DNA of 20,569 nt. Source: a virus. A model generated the notes under the pieces. It was not told the DNA's origin. It ran no database searches and saw only the letters and a list, made by a program, of their open reading frames with translations. Position 1 is the stretch's first letter. Each line of letters begins with the position of its first letter. The DNA is taken from IMG/VR virus record IMGVR_UViG_3300025168_000865, positions 1 to 20,569 of that record. One strand, given 5' to 3'. Positions 12,569 to 19,160 of the stretch are shown here, one piece after another. The position numbers were made by a program, and so were the translations under genes.

Positions 12569-12784
12569 ATGAACAGGTACGGACTACACGAGACACCAGT
12601 ACAGTTAGATTGCGAGTGGGCTACCATTGACGCTGTGATACACTGGGAGTTAACCTGTGACGACTTCAGGGATGTATTCGAGATCCTTAAGATCAGCATA
12701 GGCTCGCAGGACTTGCGCGAAGGGTGGAACATTGACTATTTCGAGGGTATCATACAGGATGAGATTGATAACGGAGATACTTAA
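12569..12784 (+). CDS. Acidic early protein of unknown function
   Basis: A 71-aa protein starting 4 nt after the previous stop. GGAGGCTTAGGGCT provides the ribosome site. The sequence (MNRYGLHETPVQLDCEWATI, then DAVIHWELTCDDFRDVFEIL, ending QDEIDNGDT) is strongly acidic with two separate cysteines and no metal-binding pair. High net negative charge in a small early protein recalls DNA-mimic inhibitors, but no motif confirms this. The next gene starts 2 nt after its stop. Confidence 0.62.
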   Translation: MNRYGLHETPVQLDCEWATIDAVIHWELTCDDFRDVFEILKISIGSQDLREGWNIDYFEGIIQDEIDNGDT

Positions 12785-12786
12785 AC

Positions 12787-12969
12787 ATGAGTACACTATA
12801 CCCAGACCAGTTAAAAAAGGACGTATATTATACAGCTAGCGACTTATGTAGCTGGGTTCGCAGAGAGTGGCTTGTAGATTACCCTTCTTGGGTCGTCGCA
12901 GTGTTGAAAAACGGGCGGACGGTGTGCGTGGCAAACGTAGACATTGAACACGCAGAGGGGGACAGATGA
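12787..12969 (+). CDS. Small early protein of unknown function
   Basis: A 60-aa protein, ATG at 12787, GGAG in the ribosome site. MSTLYPDQLKKDVYYTASDL, then CSWVRREWLVDYPSWVVAVL and KNGRTVCVANVDIEHAEGDR. The WVVAVLKNGRTVCVANVDIE part looks like a small beta-rich fold. No named family comes to mind. The stop overlaps the following ATG by 4 nt. Confidence 0.6.
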   Translation: MSTLYPDQLKKDVYYTASDLCSWVRREWLVDYPSWVVAVLKNGRTVCVANVDIEHAEGDR

Positions 12970-13445
12970 ACATATTTTACCTAGACCGTGACCCACACGA
13001 GGCCGCGAGGTTACAGTGTGATCGTCACGTGGTAAAGATGATCCTAGAGACTGCACAATTACTGTCAACGGCTCATAACGAGTTAGACGGTGGGCAGATA
13101 GCATACAAAAGCACCCACAAAAACCACCCTTCAGCGGTCTGGGTGCGGTCTAGTGCTAACGCTTACGTCTGGGCATGGCACCACCTGAAAGCCCTTGGAT
13201 GCGAGTACGAGCGACGTTATCAAAAGGTACATAAGACTATAGGTGAACACTTAGAAGCTCTCTGTGGGCTTCCTGTGGCCTTACAGAGCGATGTGTCACC
13301 CTTTGTAGACCCTCCGCAGTGTATGCCGGACGAATGCAAGAGGGTTGACCCTGTAACAGGATATCAGGTATACTATAACTTTAAGGCTGACGATTGGGAC
13401 GCTAGGGGCATCCCTATGAAATGGTATGGACAGGAGGCGGTATGA
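12966..13445 (+). CDS. Conserved phage protein, putative pyrimidine-dimer DNA glycosylase family
   Basis: A 159-aa protein beginning MNIFYLDRDPHEAARLQCDR, then HVVKMILETAQLLSTAHNEL. The MNIFxLDxDPxxAAxxxCDxHVVKMILExAQLLxTAH opening, followed by HKNHPSAVWVRSSANAYVWA and a C-terminal MPDECK...D-V-YQVYYN segment, fits a phage family often annotated as pyrimidine-dimer DNA glycosylase (endonuclease V type). It would repair UV lesions in phage DNA, useful to a virus exposed to sunlight. The residues I can see do not prove that activity; the annotation is from recollection of the family pattern. The start overlaps the previous stop (ATGA) and the end overlaps the next gene. Confidence 0.65.
   Translation: MNIFYLDRDPHEAARLQCDRHVVKMILETAQLLSTAHNELDGGQIAYKSTHKNHPSAVWVRSSANAYVWAWHHLKALGCEYERRYQKVHKTIGEHLEALCGLPVALQSDVSPFVDPPQCMPDECKRVDPVTGYQVYYNFKADDWDARGIPMKWYGQEAV
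13345..13374 (+). promoter_or_regulatory. Possible internal promoter in the early operon
   Basis: TTGACC (13345-13350), 18 nt, TATACT (13369-13374), inside the glycosylase-like gene. The -10 is followed by ATAA, giving GGTATACTATA as in the two other plus-strand candidates. It would serve the last genes of the early operon. Confidence 0.35.
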
Positions 13446-13630
13446 TGGAACCAGACTTAACACACGAGCAGATGATACAGGATATATCAGAGTTTGAGCT
13501 AAACTTCATAGACTTTGCAACGGTGGTGTCTATGGCTAGGACTGTGATACGTAAGCGGTACAGAGACATGAGCTACAACGAGCTATGCAAAGCATATGCA
13601 CAAGTCTTCGGGCCGGAGTATGACGGATGA
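13442..13630 (+). CDS. Small early protein of unknown function
   Basis: Starts MMEPDLTHEQMIQDISEFEL, then NFIDFATVVSMARTVIRKRY and RDMSYNELCKAYAQVFGPEY. Two adjacent ATGs (13442 and 13445) follow a perfect AGGAGG; the first overlaps the previous stop as ATGA, the second has the better 7-nt spacing. About 62 aa, helical, mixed charge, with a pattern like a small helix bundle. No function is recognised. Confidence 0.62.
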   Translation: MMEPDLTHEQMIQDISEFELNFIDFATVVSMARTVIRKRYRDMSYNELCKAYAQVFGPEYDG

Positions 13631-13773
13631 CGAGCAAGCGTACGGACTGGATTATAGCTACGATAGTGTGTATATTGTTACCGCCTGTTTTACCTATGAC
13701 ATTGTTGGCAGTACTGGTGTTATCAATATCTAACGGATTCAAAAGAGAAGGAGGTAAAACGGATGAGGTGTAA
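13627..13773 (+). CDS. 48-residue membrane protein
   Basis: ATG at 13627 overlaps the previous stop as ATGA; GGAG lies 9 nt upstream. The product is MTSKRTDWIIATIVCILLPP VLPMTLLAVLVLSISNGFKR EGGKTDEV. Residues 8-34 can form one long or two short membrane helices broken by PPVLP, with positive ends on both sides. Its last 11 nt overlap the next gene, whose AAGGAGGT ribosome site is inside it. Another ATG at 13620 opens a 37-aa frame without membrane character, which I consider less likely. Confidence 0.55.
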   Translation: MTSKRTDWIIATIVCILLPPVLPMTLLAVLVLSISNGFKREGGKTDEV

Positions 13774-13993
13774 GGCGTGTGACGTGATCTTAGATGATCT
13801 GGAGGCAGTAAAGAAGGACGTTAGAGGACTACATTACGATCTCTGTAGCGAATGTCTAACAGTCTCTATTGCTACTCACTGGGAACTAGAAAACTCTGAG
13901 TCAATAGATAATGACGGCAGTATTTTACAAGATGAAGTCTTGCAATTACAGGAGAACTATGATAGTATATACTTAAGTATTACTAAAGAGTAA
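13763..13993 (+). CDS. Small zinc-finger protein
   Basis: A 76-aa protein with two cysteine pairs: MRCKACDVILDD (Cys3, Cys6) and DLCSECLTV (Cys28, Cys31), a typical four-cysteine Zn knuckle. The acidic C-terminal half (ELENSESIDNDGSILQDEVL) lacks motifs. AAGGAGGT 8 nt before the ATG at 13763 is the best ribosome site of the early operon, suggesting high translation. Such small zinc proteins are common in phage early regions and may bind nucleic acid or host polymerase; neither is shown. It is the last gene before the hairpin at 14008-14036. Confidence 0.72.
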   Translation: MRCKACDVILDDLEAVKKDVRGLHYDLCSECLTVSIATHWELENSESIDNDGSILQDEVLQLQENYDSIYLSITKE

Positions 13994-14007
13994 GCTTTAG
14001 AAGAAAG

Positions 14008-14036
14008 TAAGGTAGTACTACATTAGTACTACCTTA
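14008..14036. terminator. Perfect 13-bp hairpin between early and replication operons
   Basis: TAAGGTAGTACTA (14008-14020) and TAGTACTACCTTA (14024-14036) pair perfectly around a CAT loop. It begins 14 nt after the early operon stop. No T-run follows on the plus strand, so it is not a textbook intrinsic terminator; on the minus strand a CTTTCTTCT tract follows. It could be an RNA processing or stability element, or an operator. Confidence 0.55.
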
Positions 14037-14056
14037 GAAACTTAAGTTGTCGAGGG

Positions 14057-14085
14057 TTGCAATCAGAGGAGGAGTGTGGTATACT
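14057..14085 (+). promoter_or_regulatory. Sigma-70 promoter (extended -10) for the replication operon
   Basis: -35 TTGCAA (14057-14062), 17-nt spacer and -10 TATACT (14080-14085) with TGG directly before it, an extended -10. Transcription would begin near 14091, where TGTACT-TGCG-AGTACA (14091-14106) would form a 6-bp hairpin at the mRNA 5' end. GTTAATTAAC, a palindrome (14108-14117), and the ribosome site follow. Confidence 0.7.
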
Positions 14086-14134
14086 ATAGGTGTACTTGCG
14101 AGTACAGTTAATTAACTAACGGAGATTATTCCAT

Positions 14135-14509
14135 ATGTCAAGCCAAGTTATCGAAGGAACAGTAAACTTTAGCAACGTCACGCAACACGACGTGTACCAA
14201 GGTCAGTCTACTGGTTCATTTAGTATGACCATAACCATGTCAGAAGACGACGCCAGTGCTTTGTCTTCAAACGGTGTGAAGATCAAGGACTACGAAGGCA
14301 ACAAGCAACGCAAGTTTAAGTCAAAGTACGATATTGCACTGTTTGACGCTGAGGGTAACAAGTACAGCGGAGAGGTTCCGTATAACTCCCGTGTGCGTTT
14401 GAAGTTTAAGACAGGCCCAGCACACCCAGTACACGGTACGCCTACGTATCTGGAAGCAGTCAAGGTTCTGGAGGAGGCTGATGCCCCTGAAGGAATGGCT
14501 GATTTCTGA
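14135..14509 (+). CDS. Single-stranded DNA-binding protein
   Basis: A 124-aa protein starting MSSQVIEGTVNFSNVTQHDV. Strand-rich segments SFSMTITMSEDDA and IKDYEGNKQRKFKSKYDIAL are compatible with an OB fold, and the basic KQRKFKSK run suits DNA contact. The C-terminus is acidic and ends with the aromatic tip EEADAPEGMADF, the feature that T7 gp2.5 and bacterial SSBs use to recruit replication partners. It would coat single strands at the fork and interact with the helicase and polymerase encoded next. It is the first gene of the replication operon, with GGAG 10 nt before the ATG. Its stop shares one base with the helicase start (TGATG). The call rests on position, size and C-terminal tip; no firm family match is claimed. 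Confidence 0.75.
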   Translation: MSSQVIEGTVNFSNVTQHDVYQGQSTGSFSMTITMSEDDASALSSNGVKIKDYEGNKQRKFKSKYDIALFDAEGNKYSGEVPYNSRVRLKFKTGPAHPVHGTPTYLEAVKVLEEADAPEGMADF

Positions 14510-16119
14510 TGGGTGATAAATTCTTATACCACGAGGAATGTCCCAAGTGTGGTAGTAAGGATAACATGGCGGTCTACTCTAACGGTGGCCGCCACTGTTT
14601 CACACCAGACTGCGGGTATCACGTAAACGGTAACACAGGAGAAGAAACGGAAGTGTCAACACCGAGTAACTTATACATGGGTGGCGTAGTGTCTGCCATA
14701 CCTGACAGGAGGCTGTCGGAGGGTACGTGTAAGCGTTACCAAGTGACAGTAGAGTACGCTCCTGACGGTACGATTGATGCACACTACTACCCTTACTTTG
14801 ACAAGGACACTGGCGAGGTAGTAGGCGCTAAGAAGCGTGTGGTAAAGACAAAGCAATTTAGTGCTTCAGGCAACCACAGTAATGTAGGCTTGTTCGGTCA
14901 GAAGCATTGCAGAGGCACAGGTAAGTACCTCGTGATAACTGAGGGCGAGTTAGACGCTATGTCTGTCTACGAGATGTTTGGACAGAAGTACGACGTAGTA
15001 TCGCTACGGACAGGAGCGTCTAGCGCATCTAAGGAGATCAAGCAGAACCTAGAGTGGCTAGAGGGTTACGAGAACGTGGTCATTTGTTTTGACCAAGACA
15101 AGGCTGGAGAGTTAGCGTTAGAGCAGGTCAAGGATCTCTTTAGCCCTAACAAGCTTAAGATATGTAAGCTCCCTCTGAAGGACGCCAGTGAAATGCTCAT
15201 GGCTAACAGGGTGCAAGAGTTTACACAGGCATTCTGGGACTCAGCAGTGTACAGACCTGACGGTATTGTGGCTGGAACTGAGACTTGGGATAAGCTAGTA
15301 GCCAAGCGCCAAGTGAAGAGCATACCGTACCCTTGGGATGGCCTAAACGAAATAACAAGGGGGCACAGGCCGTATGAACTCGTCACTATCACCAGCGGCA
15401 GTGGTATGGGAAAGTCCCAGTTTATACGAGAACTTGAGTACGATCTACTGCAAAGAACTGAATCCAACATTGGTGTACTTGCACTGGAGGAGGACGTTGC
15501 AACAACAGCACTGGGAATCATGTCGGTGGCATCCTCTAGGCGACTACACTTGGAAGAAGATTCACCTGTCGATGACCTTAGACCGCACTGGGAAGCAACA
15601 ATGGGGTCAGGTCGTTACTATCTTTTCGACCACTGGGGGTCAGCATCAGCGGACGAGTTACTATCACGAGTCAGGCACATGGCAAAGGCTTGCGACTGCC
15701 GGTACATCATCCTCGACCACTTATCAATCGTCGTTTCTTCTCAAGAAAACGGAGATGAACGGAAAGCCATTGACGAAATAATGACCAAGCTGCGGACACT
15801 GGTGGCTGAGACAGGGATCAGTTTGTTCCTAGTGTCACACCTACGTCGTAGCTCTGGCACTGCTCACGAGGACGGTGGACGTATCAGTCTACAGGACTTA
15901 CGGGGTAGCCAGAGTATCGCCCAGTTGTCTGATATGGTCATAGGTATGGAGCGTGACCAACAGAACCCAGATGAGGACATAAGGAACACAACGACTGTAC
16001 GTATCCTTAAGAATCGTTACTCTGGTGAAACTGGCCCCGCTTGCTGGCTACGTTACGATAAGCTTACAGGACGCATCCACGAGTGCGCTAACCCCACGCC
16101 ACCGGAGACAGAGTTTTGA
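14509..16119 (+). CDS. Bifunctional primase-helicase (T7 gp4 type)
   Basis: A 536-aa protein with the full domain order. The N-terminal zinc-binding domain has Cys11, Cys14, Cys30 and Cys35 (CPKCGS, then RHCFTPDCGYH). The Toprim primase domain has Glu145 in ITEGELDAM and Asp195/Asp197 in VICFDQDKAG. A linker leads to a RecA-type hexameric helicase with Walker A GSGMGKS (297-303), Walker B YIILDHLS and motif SLFLVSHLRR, then GSQSIAQLSDMVIGMERD. It would unwind the fork and lay primers for the adjacent polymerase. Length is close to T7 gp4 (566 aa). It overlaps the SSB stop by one base and the polymerase start by 4, so these three are probably made in fixed ratio. Confidence 0.95.
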   Translation: MGDKFLYHEECPKCGSKDNMAVYSNGGRHCFTPDCGYHVNGNTGEETEVSTPSNLYMGGVVSAIPDRRLSEGTCKRYQVTVEYAPDGTIDAHYYPYFDKDTGEVVGAKKRVVKTKQFSASGNHSNVGLFGQKHCRGTGKYLVITEGELDAMSVYEMFGQKYDVVSLRTGASSASKEIKQNLEWLEGYENVVICFDQDKAGELALEQVKDLFSPNKLKICKLPLKDASEMLMANRVQEFTQAFWDSAVYRPDGIVAGTETWDKLVAKRQVKSIPYPWDGLNEITRGHRPYELVTITSGSGMGKSQFIRELEYDLLQRTESNIGVLALEEDVATTALGIMSVASSRRLHLEEDSPVDDLRPHWEATMGSGRYYLFDHWGSASADELLSRVRHMAKACDCRYIILDHLSIVVSSQENGDERKAIDEIMTKLRTLVAETGISLFLVSHLRRSSGTAHEDGGRISLQDLRGSQSIAQLSDMVIGMERDQQNPDEDIRNTTTVRILKNRYSGETGPACWLRYDKLTGRIHECANPTPPETEF

Positions 16120-17762
16120 GCCTAGTCTTCTGTGACATAGAAACTGACGGGCTAAACCCTAGCGTTATCTGGTGTGCTGTCTGTCTACACAACGGAGAAT
16201 CAGAGGTAATATGTAATGAGCAAGATTTCAAAGAATATGTATCGCGTAAAGCGCCGGTTACGTTCGTATTCCACAACGGAGTTGGCTTTGATGTTCCTGT
16301 GGTCGAGCGTCTTTGGTCTTTTACTTTTGACAGGAGCATGGTCACTGACACTCTGATCTTGTCACGCTTGGCTGACCCTAGTCGGTCTGGTGGACACTCT
16401 CTAAGGAACTGGGGAAACATCCTAGGCTACGCTAAGGGCGACTACGAGGATTGGTCACAGTTGACACCTGAGATGATTGACTACTGCATCAGGGACACTA
16501 AGGTTACACAGGAAGTGTACAAGCGACTAATGGTTGAACTGTCGGACTTCTCGCAACAGTGCATTGATCTAGAACACGAGGTACAGTGGATCATACAGGA
16601 GCAGGTAAACAACGGGTGGCTACTAGATCAGCGTTTGTGCCACACGTTGTGCGCTAGGTTCAAGGAGAGTATGTATGCTATTGAGGATGAACTCCAGAAA
16701 GTGTTCCCGCCTATTGTCGAGGAAAGGGTGTCAGAAAAGACAGGCAAGCGCCTTAAGGATAAGGTTACGATCTTCAATCCCGGCTCACGCCAACAAGTTG
16801 CAGAAAGACTTGAGGCTAAGGGTGCTGTATGGTCGGAACTCACGCCCAGCGGTAGGCCGCAGGTGGACGAAAAGACCCTTGAGGAAAACAAACACGTACC
16901 GGAGGCTGTTCGGGTCTTAGAGTACCTCTTGTTACAGAAGCGGTACGCACAGGTATCGTCTTGGCTAGAACACGTACAGGACGACGGCAGGGTACACGGT
17001 AGGGTTACAACAAACGGAGCAGTCACAGGACGTATGACGCACCAGACCCCTAACATGGCACAGGTGCCTTCAGTTAACTCGCAGTACGGTAAGGAGTGTA
17101 GAGACTGCTGGATAGTACCTGAGGATCGTAAGCTGGTAGGTGTTGATGCCAGTGGACTGGAGTTACGTATGTTAGCTCACTACATGGACGATGAGGAGTT
17201 TACTAGTGTCCTACTTAGAGAAGATATTCACACCAGAAATCAAGTTGCTGCGGGACTTGCAACAAGACCTCAGGCAAAGACTTTCATCTACGCTTTCCTC
17301 TACGGAGCAGGGGACGCTAAACTTGGAAGCATCGTCGGAGGAACTGCAAAAGATGGCAGTAAGCTTAGGGGGCGCTTTCTACGAAATACACCTGCTCTTG
17401 AAACTCTACGAGAACGAGTTGGACAAGCGTCTAGGAAAGGCTTCCTCGTCGGAATTGACGGACGTAAGCTCTGGGTCAGATCAGAACATAGTGCATTAAA
17501 TACACTGCTACAGGCCGCTGGTGCTATCGTTATGAAGAGGGCTTTGGTTCTCTTAGATGACTACGCTACCCAGCACAAGATTGACTATAGATTCGTAGGA
17601 AACGTGCATGATGAAATACAAACGGAGGTTGTCACAGAACAGGCAGGGAAGTTTGGGTGGCTCGCAGTGGAGTGCATCAAGGCGTCGGGTCTATCATTCG
17701 ACCTCAGATGCCCACTCGATGGAGAGTATAAAGTTGGACAAACGTGGTCGGATACACACTGA
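16116..17762 (+). CDS. polA: Family A DNA polymerase with 3'-5' exonuclease
   Basis: A 548-aa polymerase. The start is TTG at 16116-16118, because the exonuclease motif DIETDG (Asp7, Glu9) lies only seven residues in and no ATG precedes it; GGAG 8 nt upstream supports it. Exonuclease motif II is FVFHNGVGFD (Asn54, Asp59) and III YCIRD (Tyr123, Asp127), so proofreading looks complete. Polymerase motif A is VGVDASGLELR (Asp344), motif B RPQAKTFIYAFLYG (Arg384, Lys388, Tyr392), motif C VGNVHDE (Asp499). Tyr392 corresponds to E. coli Phe762 and T7 Tyr526. It is shorter than T7 gp5 (704 aa). The start overlaps the helicase stop as TTGA. Confidence 0.95.
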   Translation: MSLVFCDIETDGLNPSVIWCAVCLHNGESEVICNEQDFKEYVSRKAPVTFVFHNGVGFDVPVVERLWSFTFDRSMVTDTLILSRLADPSRSGGHSLRNWGNILGYAKGDYEDWSQLTPEMIDYCIRDTKVTQEVYKRLMVELSDFSQQCIDLEHEVQWIIQEQVNNGWLLDQRLCHTLCARFKESMYAIEDELQKVFPPIVEERVSEKTGKRLKDKVTIFNPGSRQQVAERLEAKGAVWSELTPSGRPQVDEKTLEENKHVPEAVRVLEYLLLQKRYAQVSSWLEHVQDDGRVHGRVTTNGAVTGRMTHQTPNMAQVPSVNSQYGKECRDCWIVPEDRKLVGVDASGLELRMLAHYMDDEEFTSVLLREDIHTRNQVAAGLATRPQAKTFIYAFLYGAGDAKLGSIVGGTAKDGSKLRGRFLRNTPALETLRERVGQASRKGFLVGIDGRKLWVRSEHSALNTLLQAAGAIVMKRALVLLDDYATQHKIDYRFVGNVHDEIQTEVVTEQAGKFGWLAVECIKASGLSFDLRCPLDGEYKVGQTWSDTH

Positions 17763-17763
17763 T

Positions 17764-18306
17764 ATGGAAACAAAAATATGCTCTAAATGTAAAGAAACAA
17801 AAAAATTAATTGAATTCTCTTTGTGTTCTGCAAGTAAAGACGGGAGACAAGATTATTGTAAATCTTGCAAAAGTGAGTTTAATAGAACACACCAGCATAG
17901 AAACACAAGTAGAATGTGGGTAAATGGTAAATTTGTTCCTAAGTCACACCCGTTGCACAAACCCGGACGCTACAAGACGTTTACAGACGCAGCTTTTGAC
18001 AGTCTAGCGAAGTACGAAATGAGCAAAGAGGGACAGGTGTACATCATTACTAACCCTAACTTCTCTGAGTGGATTAAAGTAGGCATGGCAATAGACTCAG
18101 AAGACAGACTCAACGGTTACCAAACGTCTTCACCGTTCCGCGATTACTCTTTGTTCACAAGCTGGTCTGTGTCTGACCGACGATCTGCTGAGTCAGAGGC
18201 CCACGCTCTACTGGAGAAATCTTTTGACCGCAGAGGCGAGTGGTTCAAGTGCAAACCAGAGCAGGCACATGAAGCTATGGCTGAACTTATGGAGAACCAT
18301 CAATGA
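17764..18306 (+). CDS. Zinc-ribbon plus GIY-YIG nuclease
   Basis: Starts with ATG at 17764, directly after the polymerase stop; the longer frame from 17608 lies inside the polymerase. 180 aa. The N-terminus is a zinc ribbon (Cys6, Cys9, Cys32, Cys35 in ICSKCKE and DYCKSCKS), a module often attached to phage nucleases. A GIY-YIG domain of the T5orf172/MUG113 type fills residues 88-165: GQVYIIT (90-96), WIKVG (103-107), catalytic-type Arg115 in EDRLNG, a Glu in SAESEAHALL, and RGEWFKC. The first 150 nt are richer in A+T (many AAA, AAT) than the rest, suggesting a mosaic origin. It may be a free-standing homing endonuclease or a host-DNA nuclease. The ribosome site is weak. Confidence 0.8.
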   Translation: METKICSKCKETKKLIEFSLCSASKDGRQDYCKSCKSEFNRTHQHRNTSRMWVNGKFVPKSHPLHKPGRYKTFTDAAFDSLAKYEMSKEGQVYIITNPNFSEWIKVGMAIDSEDRLNGYQTSSPFRDYSLFTSWSVSDRRSAESEAHALLEKSFDRRGEWFKCKPEQAHEAMAELMENHQ

Positions 18307-19160
18307 ACAAAATATACTCACTGGTAGAGGACATCTACAAAGTAGTCGCCACCAAAGAAGTACCAGAGGACGTGGACCTCTACGAAGAGATAGACCGCTT
18401 TGGTGAGAACTGTAAGAAACTTATGTCAAACTTGTTTACAGAGAAGCGTGACGGTCGTAAGTTACGTATGTCTAACATTGGGCGAGATGATCGCTACCTC
18501 TGGAACGCCGTGAATAACTCTGACGTACAAGAGGAGATGACCCCTAACACGTATGTTAAGTTTATGTACGGGCATCTGATTGAGGAGATGCTGCTGTTTC
18601 TCACTAGGCTTTCAGGACACGAGGTGACAGATGAACAAAAGCAATGTGAAGTTGCAGGTATCAAAGGCTCTATGGACTGCAAAATTGATGGTGTTGTCAC
18701 TGATGTTAAAAGCACTTCCACTTTTGGGTTTAAAAAATTCAAAGACGGAAGTCTCGCTTTTGATGACCCGTTTGGGTACGTTGCTCAAATTAAGGGCTAT
18801 GCACATTCAGAAGGAGAAACAAAGTTTGGTTGGTTAGCTATGGACAAACAGAACGGACATCTAACTTATCTGATGTACGACTCTGATGACACACAGGCTC
18901 CTGTACATGCTAAGATTGGCTACGATATAGAGGAGCATATAGAACGCGTAAAAAAGCTAGTGGAGCAACCAGAGTGGCCGGAGGTGTGTCACGAGGTCGT
19001 ACCAGACGGAAAAAGTGGCAACCAAAAGTTAGCAGTGGGTTGCTCTTATTGCCAGTACAAGCGCGTATGTTGGTCAGGTCTGCGTACTTTCTTGTACTCA
19101 AGTGGTCCAAGGTATTTAACAGAGGTGGTCAATGAGCCGAAAGTCCAAGAAGTATCCTAA
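18303..19160 (+). CDS. Cas4-like PD-(D/E)XK exonuclease with Fe-S cluster ligands
   Basis: A 285-aa RecB-family nuclease. His91 and Glu94 (GHLIEEM) form motif I; Asp125 or Asp129 in GSMDCKIDG and Asp134-x-Lys136 in VVTDVKST form the metal site; Gln162-xxx-Tyr166 in AQIKGYA is the RecB motif. Cys37 near the N-terminus plus Cys247, Cys250 and Cys256 at the C-terminus (GCSYCQYKRVC) give the CxxC-x5-C arrangement of the 4Fe-4S cluster known from Cas4 and AddB. It probably degrades or resects DNA ends in phage recombination or host DNA breakdown, in place of T7 gp6. No cas gene or array is near. The ATG overlaps the previous stop as ATGA. Confidence 0.85.
   Translation: MNKIYSLVEDIYKVVATKEVPEDVDLYEEIDRFGENCKKLMSNLFTEKRDGRKLRMSNIGRDDRYLWNAVNNSDVQEEMTPNTYVKFMYGHLIEEMLLFLTRLSGHEVTDEQKQCEVAGIKGSMDCKIDGVVTDVKSTSTFGFKKFKDGSLAFDDPFGYVAQIKGYAHSEGETKFGWLAMDKQNGHLTYLMYDSDDTQAPVHAKIGYDIEEHIERVKKLVEQPEWPEVCHEVVPDGKSGNQKLAVGCSYCQYKRVCWSGLRTFLYSSGPRYLTEVVNEPKVQEVS

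Noticed and set aside
13620-13733. 37-aa frame starting at ATG 13620
   Set aside because: Overlaps the better-supported membrane-protein gene at 13627; ribosome-site spacing is only about 2 nt.
14077-14091. Resemblance of TATACTATAGG to the T7 RNA polymerase promoter core
   Set aside because: Only the ACTATAGG part matches, no phage RNA polymerase is seen in the window, and a sigma-70 extended -10 explains the site.
15374-15781. 135-aa plus-strand frame inside the primase-helicase gene
   Set aside because: Ser/Thr/Trp-rich frame shadow across the helicase Walker motifs; no ribosome site.
17191-17499. 102-aa leucine/glutamate-rich frame inside the DNA polymerase gene
   Set aside because: It looks fairly protein-like but lies over conserved polymerase motifs A and B, has no good ribosome site, and lacks the strict heptad pattern of the accepted overlap at 6331-6519.
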